From Bacillota bacterium (GTDB lineage: Bacteria; Bacillota; Negativicutes; Sporomusales; UBA7701), in NCBI GenBank assembly GCA_023415075.1, contig JAEZLU010000190.1, forward strand, positions 1-12,203: DNA of 12,203 nt, read 5' to 3'. Each line of letters starts with the position of its first letter. The first letter of the stretch is position 1. Below, piece by piece: positions 6,903 through 12,203 of the stretch. A model generated the notes under the pieces. The model was not told the DNA's origin. It did not search any database and saw only the letters and a program-made list of their open reading frames with translations. A program made the translations under genes and the position numbers.

Positions 6903-6983
6903 TAAGGACAGCCGAGGAGGTGACGGCAAAGAGAGGCTGCTGCCCCAAGGGTTACGAGAGGTAAGGAAAAAGGAGGAGAAAAA

Positions 6984-7679
6984 ATGACACTTGCGGTTGC
7001 TATTGACTCCAAGATGCTGGAAGTCACCGTATGGACCAGAGGCGTAACGTTGGCCAAGGAGGCCCGCGACACCGCCACCCTGCTGGCCAAGGCCGGCAAA
7101 GCCGAGGGTAAGTATGTGCAGTCGTTCGACAACTACGTCGACCTGCCCGACCGGATAGGCGTGCCCTGCAAGAGCTACGCCCGTCTGAGCCCCGAGCCGA
7201 TCGAGAGTTTCTACGAGTACGAGAACTACCGGCCGGATATCGTCGTGCTGGCCGAGGAGACGCTGGTGAAGGGCCACAACATCCTCAAGGGGGCCAAACC
7301 GGGCTGCGTCGTGGTCATCAACACCGCCCGCGACCCCGAGAAGCTGCTCAAGTGGATTTCCCCCAAGGAAAACCTGAAGAACCTGCAGGCGGTTGCCTGT
7401 ATCGACGCCAACGCCCTGGGGGCCGGCGTCATGCTGACCTTCGACGGTACCGAGGGCTCGGGCGACGACACCAAGATCGGCGCCGGCGTCGGCGCGGCCA
7501 TCGCCGGGGCGGTCGCCAAGGCCACCGGCTGCGTCAATCTGGATTCGCTGGTGAGCGTGGCCGAGAACAAGACGGCTGTCAAGCAGGGCTACGAGAAGGT
7601 CACCGTTCTGCCGATCTGCAGGGGCGAAGCCTTTGCCTGCGGCCTGCCGGAAGATTCGCAGGAGATTCAGTGGAAATAG
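6984..7679 (+). CDS. Oxalate oxidoreductase, gamma subunit (2-oxoacid:ferredoxin oxidoreductase gamma family)
   Basis: This 231-residue protein has the gamma-subunit fold of the pyruvate/2-oxoacid:ferredoxin oxidoreductase family, the domain that in other members closes over the active site. Visible marks are the N-terminal helix RGVTLAKEARDTATLLAKAG, the segment RPDIVVLAEETLVKG, which replaces the usual PD.VV..D..L, the strand GCVVVINTARDPE, and a Gly/Ala-rich region GAGVGAAIAGAVAKATG near 168-184. There is no CoA-ligase-like or iron-sulfur motif, as expected for gamma. As I recall, in Moorella oxalate oxidoreductase this domain is fused to delta in one chain of about 315 residues; here the two are separate genes. 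The start follows AGGAGGAG at a 7-nt spacing. It is the first gene of the gamma-delta-alpha-beta operon, and its substrate assignment rests on the alpha subunit. Confidence 0.88.
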   Translation: MTLAVAIDSKMLEVTVWTRGVTLAKEARDTATLLAKAGKAEGKYVQSFDNYVDLPDRIGVPCKSYARLSPEPIESFYEYENYRPDIVVLAEETLVKGHNILKGAKPGCVVVINTARDPEKLLKWISPKENLKNLQAVACIDANALGAGVMLTFDGTEGSGDDTKIGAGVGAAIAGAVAKATGCVNLDSLVSVAENKTAVKQGYEKVTVLPICRGEAFACGLPEDSQEIQWK

Positions 7680-7713
7680 CCTGACCGGGAAATTAATTGT
7701 AGGAGGTGTCCAT

Positions 7714-8004
7714 ATGTCCAAGGTCTATAAACAGGTACCCTTCGCAGCTATTGTCCCGTCGCCTACGGTAGCGAACGAGCATATGGTGACAGGCAACTGG
7801 CGTTATCTGCGGCCGGTGGTGGACAAAGGCCAGTGCACTCAGTGCAAGACCTGCTGGATGTTCTGCCCCGATGCCTGCGTTAACTTTTCCAAGGATGACG
7901 GGGTTGACTTCAACCTCAAGTATTGCAAGGGCTGCGGCCTGTGCAGCAATGTTTGCCCGGTCGGGGCGATCAGCCGGGTGCCCGAGCTGGATTTTGACGA
8001 ATAG
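7714..8004 (+). CDS. Oxalate oxidoreductase, delta subunit (2[4Fe-4S] ferredoxin-like)
   Basis: This 96-residue protein carries two ferredoxin motifs of the form CxxCxxCxxxCP: Cys41, 44, 47, 51 and Cys71, 74, 77, 81. They bind the two [4Fe-4S] clusters that pass electrons from the thiamine-linked centre, via the beta-subunit cluster, to external ferredoxin. A 40-residue N-terminal arm (YKQVPFAAIVPSPTV) precedes the clusters and probably wraps onto neighbouring subunits. ATG 7714 is chosen because AGGAGGTG (7701-7708) stands directly upstream; the longer frame from 7633 overlaps the gamma gene and has no ribosome binding site. It lies 34 nt after gamma and 12 nt before alpha, consistent with one transcript and stoichiometric expression. 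Confidence 0.94.
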   Translation: MSKVYKQVPFAAIVPSPTVANEHMVTGNWRYLRPVVDKGQCTQCKTCWMFCPDACVNFSKDDGVDFNLKYCKGCGLCSNVCPVGAISRVPELDFDE

Positions 8005-8016
8005 GGAGTGAAGAAG

Positions 8017-9264
8017 ATGCCGATTAAGAAGAGAGGTACTGGTTTGACAGGAGTAGCCGACGCCTGGCAGCTTGCTGATATCGATGTCACCGCCTCCTAC
8101 CCCATCAGGCCGTATACGGCGGTAATGGCGGAGATCGCCAAGCGCATCGCCAACGGGGTCATGAAGTGTGAGATGGTCCACGGCGAAGGCGAACACGCCC
8201 AGTTCAGCATCGCCCACGGCGCCTCGATGGCCGGGGCCCGGGCCACGACCGGCTCCTCCGGCGTCGGCGTGACCTACGCCTTTGAAACATATTCGCCAAT
8301 CGCCGGCGGCCGCTGCCCGATCCAGGCGCTGGTCGGCGACCGGACGCTCGACCCGCCCGGCGATTTCGGCTCGGAGCACACCGACTGCCTTACACTAAGG
8401 GATAACGGCTGGATTTACGGCTGGGCCGAAAACGCTCAGGAGGCTCTCGACAACAGCCTGATGTATTTCCGCATCGGCGAGGATCCCGATATCATGCTGC
8501 CGCAGATCGTGGCCATGGACGGTTATTTCGTGACCCACATCGCCCAGGACTACGAGATGCCTGACCAGGAGCAGGTCGACAAGTTCCTGCCGCCCTTCAA
8601 GCCGCAGTTCCGCCTGGATGTCAATAACCCGGTCATCATGGGGCCACAGATCGAGCCGGAAATGGGCCCGCCGCTGGAGTGGGACCGCAACGTGGTCATG
8701 GATCGGGTCAAGGAGAAGATCGTCAGCGTTACCGCCGAGTTCGCCAAGATTTTCGGCCGCAAGTACGCGCCGTTCGTCGACGAGTACATGACCGAGGACG
8801 CCGATATGGTCTTCTTGCTGCAGGGCGCCCATGCCGTGACCTGCCGCAGCGCCATCAAGTATCTCCGCCAGGCCGGCTACAAGGTTGGCATGTGCCGCCT
8901 CCGCTGGTTCCGGCCGTTCCCGGACATCGCCCTCAAGGATATCCTGCCGAAGTTCAAGGTGGTCGGAGTAATCGACACCAACACTTCCTACGGGGCGGCC
9001 GGCGGCGGCGGCGTTCTCCTGGTGGAGACGCGGGCCTCGGTGTCCGAGCTTGACAAAAAACCGCTCATCCAGGGGTTCACCTCCGGTCTGGGCGGCGAGA
9101 CCATCACCCACGAAGAGTTTTTCAAGATGGCCGAGATGATGCAGGCGACCCTCGACGCCGGCAAGATAATCCAGGATTCCACCTGGGTCAACTTCAACGA
9201 CTATACCGTAGGCGCCGCCGAAGTGAAAGCCGCTGAGCAGCAAGTGGCCCACACCAAGGAATGA
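8017..9264 (+). CDS. Oxalate oxidoreductase, alpha subunit
   Basis: The 415-residue alpha subunit belongs to the pyruvate:ferredoxin oxidoreductase family, but its substrate pocket differs. Numbered from ATG 8017, the usual YPITPS loop reads YPIRPY, placing Arg at residue 31 where pyruvate enzymes have Thr. Arg109, Asp112, Asp116 and Phe117 follow in GDRTLDPPGDF. From memory of the Moorella thermoacetica structure, these are the positions and residues of oxalate oxidoreductase, where Arg31 and Arg109 hold the second carboxylate and the Asp residues lie on a mobile switch loop. Glu59 in HGEGEH is the expected contact to the thiamine ring. The reaction is oxalate to two CO2 with two electrons to ferredoxin and no CoA. 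The C-terminal domain (about 245-385) includes the family segment CRLRWFRPFP. GGGAG (8004-8008) is 8 nt from ATG 8017; the in-frame GTG at 8008 overlaps it and is unlikely. Assignment from residues alone is strong but not biochemical proof. Confidence 0.93.
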   Translation: MPIKKRGTGLTGVADAWQLADIDVTASYPIRPYTAVMAEIAKRIANGVMKCEMVHGEGEHAQFSIAHGASMAGARATTGSSGVGVTYAFETYSPIAGGRCPIQALVGDRTLDPPGDFGSEHTDCLTLRDNGWIYGWAENAQEALDNSLMYFRIGEDPDIMLPQIVAMDGYFVTHIAQDYEMPDQEQVDKFLPPFKPQFRLDVNNPVIMGPQIEPEMGPPLEWDRNVVMDRVKEKIVSVTAEFAKIFGRKYAPFVDEYMTEDADMVFLLQGAHAVTCRSAIKYLRQAGYKVGMCRLRWFRPFPDIALKDILPKFKVVGVIDTNTSYGAAGGGGVLLVETRASVSELDKKPLIQGFTSGLGGETITHEEFFKMAEMMQATLDAGKIIQDSTWVNFNDYTVGAAEVKAAEQQVAHTKE

Positions 9265-9280
9265 GAAGGAGGAGAAGACA

Positions 9281-10231
9281 ATGGCAGTTCCGGAAGTGAT
9301 CAAGTCCATCGCCCAGGCGCCGGAGAAGGAATACTATCTTCCCGGACACCGGACGTGTGCCGGCTGCGGCCCGGCGCTGGCCTACCGGCTGATAGCCAAG
9401 GCCGCCGGTAAGAATACCATTTTCATCGGCCCCACCGGCTGCATGTACGTGGCCAACACCAGCTACGCCTGCGGCCCATGGGCGGTGCCCTGGACCCATG
9501 CCCAGATAACCAATGGCGGCGCGGTGGCCTCAGGTATCGCCGAAGCCTTCAAGATGATGATCAAGAAAGGCAAGATCCAAGACGAGTACCCGAACGTCAT
9601 CTGCATGGCCGGCGACGGCGGCGCCATCGACATCGGCCTGCAGGCCGCGTCGGCGATGTTCTACCGCAACCATGACGTGCTGTTCATCATGTACGACAAC
9701 GAGTCCTACGCCAACACCGGCATCCAGACGTCGCCGATGACGCCGTACGGCGCGACGACGATGTTTACGCCGGCCGGCCCGGAAATTCCCGAAGCCAAGA
9801 AGTTCTTCCCGAAGGACCCGATGGCCATTTTCTGCGGCGGCGGCCACCCGGCGGTCAAGTACGGCGCCACCGCGTCGATCGCCTACCCGGTCGACCTCAT
9901 GAACAAGGTCCGCAAGGGTCTGGAGCAGGAAGGACCGGCGTTCCTCCACGTGCAGTGCCCCTGCCCGAAGGGCTGGACCTTCCCGGCGGATCGCACCGTC
10001 GAGCTCGGCCGCCTGGCGGTCGAGACCGGCATGTGGTTCATGTACGAACTGGAGAACGGTGTCAAGAAGTGGAGCATTCTGCCCAAGAAACTCAAACCGG
10101 TGGAAGAGTATCTCAACACCCAGGGACGGTTCCGGCACCTGAAACCGGAGCATATCGCCAAGCTGCAGGCTTGGGTCAATGCCCGCGCCCAGAACCTTGG
10201 CATAGAAGTCCAGCTGCCGCCGGCCCAGTAA
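9281..10231 (+). CDS. Oxalate oxidoreductase, beta subunit (thiamine diphosphate and [4Fe-4S] binding)
   Basis: The 316-residue beta subunit binds thiamine diphosphate and the proximal [4Fe-4S] cluster. Candidate cluster ligands are Cys26 and Cys29 in HRTCAGCGPA, Cys54 in PTGCMY, and one of Cys226/Cys228 in QCPCPKGW. The cofactor motif starts at GDGGAIDIGL (111-120) and ends at YDNESYANTG (138-147), where Asp112 and Asn140 are the expected Mg2+ ligands. The C-terminal tail from about 230 follows the family pattern. The gene follows alpha by 16 nt, with AAGGAGGAG just before ATG 9281. Together with alpha, gamma and delta it makes a complete enzyme; I see no broken or missing catalytic element. 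Seen alone it would be labelled a pyruvate or 2-oxoacid:ferredoxin oxidoreductase beta subunit; the oxalate call comes from the alpha residues. Confidence 0.93.
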   Translation: MAVPEVIKSIAQAPEKEYYLPGHRTCAGCGPALAYRLIAKAAGKNTIFIGPTGCMYVANTSYACGPWAVPWTHAQITNGGAVASGIAEAFKMMIKKGKIQDEYPNVICMAGDGGAIDIGLQAASAMFYRNHDVLFIMYDNESYANTGIQTSPMTPYGATTMFTPAGPEIPEAKKFFPKDPMAIFCGGGHPAVKYGATASIAYPVDLMNKVRKGLEQEGPAFLHVQCPCPKGWTFPADRTVELGRLAVETGMWFMYELENGVKKWSILPKKLKPVEEYLNTQGRFRHLKPEHIAKLQAWVNARAQNLGIEVQLPPAQ

Positions 10232-10246
10232 AATAAGAATAAGGCG

Positions 10247-10287
10247 AGCCCCGGCGGCCCTTGCCCGGCAGGGGACGCCGGGGCTTT
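10247..10287 (+). terminator. GC-rich hairpin between the oxidoreductase and permease genes
   Basis: AGCCCCGGCG pairs perfectly with CGCCGGGGCT (10 bp) around a 19-nt loop that can form a small inner stem. Only TTT follows before CC, so termination should be partial. It may lower permease expression relative to the enzyme or protect the 3' end of the enzyme transcript. No convincing promoter is visible between it and the permease. Confidence 0.6.
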
Positions 10288-10333
10288 CCGGCCCCGGTTT
10301 GCAGAACCAAGGCGTATGGGAGGAGACCAATAT

Positions 10334-11923
10334 ATGGATAAAGGTGTTATGCTAACCTTTGCCAATTGGCTGCTAGCTTTCCTGCCCATCCTGGTGTTAC
10401 TGGCAACGATCCTGCTTTTCAACTGGGGGGCGCCCAAGTCGGGCGCTATATCCTGGTTTACGGCCGTTATCGTCGGCATCTTCGCTTTCGGTGCCGACGC
10501 CCGCTTACTCGCACTCGCCAACAGCAAAGGTATGAGCTTGTCCCTCTATGTGTTGCTAATAATCTGGGGGGCCGTTTTTCTCTACAATATTGTGGAGAAG
10601 ATCGGCGCCGTTAAAGTAATCGGCGACACCATGACCAAGGTCACCCAGGACCGCCTGCTACAGTGCCTCCTGATGGCCTGGTGCTTCGCCTCCTTCATGC
10701 AGGGTATCGCCGGTTTCGGCGTGCCGGTGGCGGTGGTGGCGCCGATAATGCTAGTTATGGGGTTCCCGCCGGCGGTGGCGGCCGCCGCATGTCTGGTGGG
10801 CCACTCCTGGTCCATCTCGTTTGGCTCGATGGGGTCGTCCTACTATACCATCCAGCTTGTCACCAAGATACCCGGCGAGATCATCGGCCCGTGGATGGCG
10901 ATATTGTTCGTGGTGCCCATGCTGGCCACCGGTCTGTCCGTCGCCCACATTTACGGCGGCATGGCAGCCGTCAGGCGGGGGGCACCGGCAATTGTCGTGA
11001 CCACCGCCGTGATGGGCTCTCTGTGCTGGTTCATGAATATCCTCGGGGCGGCCCAACTGGCTACCCTAATCCCGGCCCTCTGCGGCTGCGGCACCATCGC
11101 CGTGATGGCCCGCACAGGCTTCTACAAGAGTGACCTCACGGCCGAGCAGCTGGCCCGGGCGGCCGCGCCTAAGGCCATGAGCTTCAACCTGGCGTTCGCT
11201 CCGTACTACATCCTCATTGCGCTGTCCATTCTGTCCCAGATCAAGGGCGTTGCCCAGATTTTCGCCCCCTACACCTGGGGCTTGGACTACCCGGCCATCC
11301 AGACGGCTGCAGGCTTCGCCGTGAAGGCTGAGAAGCTGTATTCGCGGATCAACATTCTGTCCCATCCGGCACCGCTGCTGGTTACCGCTGCCTTCTTCGG
11401 TTTTGTGGTGTTCCAGGCGGCCGGCCGCTGGAAACCCGGAACCGCCCTGGCGGCCGTCAAGACTACCTTTTCCCAGTGTGTGCCGACAAGCATCGGCATA
11501 ATAACCATGGTCATGATGGCCCTTATCATGAATGACACCGGCATGACCAACCTGCTGGCCCAGGGGATGGCCAAGGCCACCGGCGTCCTCTTCCCGATAG
11601 TTTCGCCGTTCATCGGCGTGCTGGGCGCCTTCCTGACCGGCAGCAATACCAACTCCAACGTGATGTTCGGCTCACTGCAGATTGAGACGGCCAGGGTGTT
11701 GGGGATAAGCACGGTAATCATGGCCGCCGTCCAGTCGGTCGGCGGTTCGGTGGGCTGCTCGATCGCCCCAGCCAAGGTGCTGATCGGCACAGCCACCGTC
11801 GGGCTGGACGGCCGCGAGAGCGAGGTCATGCACCGCACCCTGCCGTATTGCGGGCTTGTGGCCCTGCTGGTCGGTATCAACGCCTGGATATTTGCCTACG
11901 TAATATTCCGGGGCCTACAATAG
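10334..11923 (+). CDS. LctP-family (L-lactate permease type) carboxylate transporter, possible oxalate carrier
   Basis: This is a 529-residue, strongly hydrophobic polytopic membrane protein with about a dozen helices. It shows LctP/GlcA family marks: QGIAGFGVPVAVVAPIM, GHSWSISFGSMG, GSNTNSNVMFG (usually GSDTSSN..FG), and a QSVGGSVGCSIAP segment followed by LIGTATVGLDGRE near the C-terminus. Known members move lactate or glycolate with protons. Its position after oxalate oxidoreductase, facing the same way, suggests oxalate or a related two-carbon acid such as glycolate or glyoxylate as substrate; this is inference. ATG 10334 is chosen because GGGAGGAG (10318-10325) lies 8 nt upstream; the in-frame ATG 10316 overlaps that site. 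A partial terminator separates it from the enzyme genes, and a small membrane protein gene follows after 20 nt. Confidence 0.9.
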   Translation: MDKGVMLTFANWLLAFLPILVLLATILLFNWGAPKSGAISWFTAVIVGIFAFGADARLLALANSKGMSLSLYVLLIIWGAVFLYNIVEKIGAVKVIGDTMTKVTQDRLLQCLLMAWCFASFMQGIAGFGVPVAVVAPIMLVMGFPPAVAAAACLVGHSWSISFGSMGSSYYTIQLVTKIPGEIIGPWMAILFVVPMLATGLSVAHIYGGMAAVRRGAPAIVVTTAVMGSLCWFMNILGAAQLATLIPALCGCGTIAVMARTGFYKSDLTAEQLARAAAPKAMSFNLAFAPYYILIALSILSQIKGVAQIFAPYTWGLDYPAIQTAAGFAVKAEKLYSRINILSHPAPLLVTAAFFGFVVFQAAGRWKPGTALAAVKTTFSQCVPTSIGIITMVMMALIMNDTGMTNLLAQGMAKATGVLFPIVSPFIGVLGAFLTGSNTNSNVMFGSLQIETARVLGISTVIMAAVQSVGGSVGCSIAPAKVLIGTATVGLDGRESEVMHRTLPYCGLVALLVGINAWIFAYVIFRGLQ

Positions 11924-11943
11924 GCGGAAGGAGGTAACAGGCT

Positions 11944-12150
11944 ATGACTACCAATCCGGCCCCTGGCGCCAAGCCGATTCCCTGGGGCAAAAAGTACCGC
12001 GCGCCGCTGATGAACGCCGCGTTTTGGGCCTTCTGGATCGCTTTTCCTTTAGGCTACCTGGGCGGGGTCCAAAACAACAGCATGTTTACCGGCCTGTCGT
12101 TCGTCCTGATTTGCGCCGCCTGCCTGGTGCCGCTGGTGACGAAGAAATGA
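11944..12150 (+). CDS. Small two-helix membrane protein, possible permease partner (68 aa)
   Basis: I do not recognise the family. The N-terminus (1-20) is polar, with several Pro and Lys residues (PIPWGKKYRAP). Two hydrophobic segments follow at about 22-41 and 47-65, joined by the short loop GGVQNNS, and the chain ends in TKK. The basic N-terminus and Lys-Lys tail suggest both ends face the cytoplasm. AAGGAGGTAA stands just before ATG 11944, and the gene begins 20 nt after the permease stop, so it is almost certainly expressed with it. Other carboxylate carriers have small helper subunits of this sort (for example the small proteins encoded beside sodium:acetate symporters). By analogy it may stabilise the permease or tune it; this is not shown by the sequence. 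Confidence 0.8.
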   Translation: MTTNPAPGAKPIPWGKKYRAPLMNAAFWAFWIAFPLGYLGGVQNNSMFTGLSFVLICAACLVPLVTKK

Positions 12151-12159
12151 TTTCCCGCG

Positions 12160-12202
12160 GGGGACCTGCGCGGCCGACTGCCGGTGGGTCCCCTTGCTTT
12201 TT
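12160..12202 (+). terminator. Terminator closing the permease operon
   Basis: GGGGACC (12160-12166) pairs with GGTCCCC (12187-12193), with a possible inner CGGC/GCCG stem (12171-12174 with 12180-12183). The stem is followed by TTGCTTTTT. The T-run is interrupted, but position and structure fit a Rho-independent terminator. Confidence 0.75.
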
Positions 12203-12203
12203 G

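Noticed and set aside
6540..7721. Long minus-strand open frame (393 codons) across the ATPase end and gamma gene
   Set aside because: It lies antisense to two well-supported genes with clear motifs, spans their intergenic gap, and has low-complexity composition typical of GC-rich shadow frames.
8017..9264. Pyruvate:ferredoxin oxidoreductase alpha subunit
   Set aside because: The substrate loop has Arg at position 31 (YPIRPY) instead of the Thr of YPITP, and the 112-117 switch loop matches oxalate oxidoreductase as recalled.
8395..9309. Minus-strand open frame (304 codons) opposite the alpha gene
   Set aside because: It is antisense to a gene with diagnostic residues, has no recognisable motif or ribosome binding site, and its composition is that of a shadow frame.
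1..12203. CRISPR arrays, insertion sequences, tRNA or rRNA genes
   Set aside because: I found no regularly spaced repeats, no transposase-like frames with terminal repeats, and no tRNA or rRNA signature on reading both strands; a covariance-model scan would be needed to exclude small RNAs.

Overview
The window is about 12.2 kb of GC-rich, gene-dense bacterial DNA. Gene content suggests a strictly anaerobic Bacillota: AGGAGG-type ribosome binding sites, a type III pantothenate kinase, a CitA/CitB-style two-component pair, an archaeal-type Cdc48/VAT AAA ATPase and a ferredoxin-dependent oxoacid oxidoreductase. A Sporomusa- or Moorella-like acetogen fits best. This placement is inference from gene content; there is no rRNA gene here to confirm it.

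Layout, left to right. (1) 1-623: the 3' part of an M20-family zinc peptidase/deacylase gene. (2) 624-1658: a near-consensus promoter, coaX, and a strong terminator, followed on the other strand by a small convergent gene (about 59 aa). (3) 1888-4656: an AT-rich promoter island with inverted repeats, then a soluble sensor histidine kinase (helical N-terminus, GAF, PAS, kinase core) and its CitB/DpiA-like response regulator, ending in a clean terminator. (4) 4657-6902: a second AT-rich island and a two-ring Cdc48/VAT-type AAA+ ATPase starting at TTG. (5) 6984-10231: a four-gene gamma-delta-alpha-beta operon for a thiamine-diphosphate, iron-sulfur 2-oxoacid:ferredoxin oxidoreductase. Its alpha subunit carries the residues recalled as diagnostic of oxalate oxidoreductase (Arg31, Arg109, Asp112, Asp116, Phe117). 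(6) 10247-12202: a GC-rich hairpin, an LctP-family permease, a 68-aa two-helix membrane protein and a final terminator.

The proposed unit is an oxalate-use locus. A LctP-type carrier, perhaps with the 68-aa partner, would bring in oxalate or a related small carboxylate. The oxidoreductase would split oxalate into two CO2 and give two low-potential electrons to ferredoxin for the Wood-Ljungdahl pathway. The upstream two-component system, related to carboxylate sensors but lacking membrane segments, may sense the intracellular compound and control the locus. The Cdc48-like ATPase lies between regulator and enzyme, with no terminator before the operon, and may be co-transcribed with it. Enzyme identity is well supported; the transporter substrate, the regulatory link and the ATPase role are hypotheses. 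The most unusual sequence detail is the histidine kinase start: a strong Shine-Dalgarno sits 8 nt before an ATC codon, and no ATG, GTG or TTG exists in that frame for the next 50 codons.
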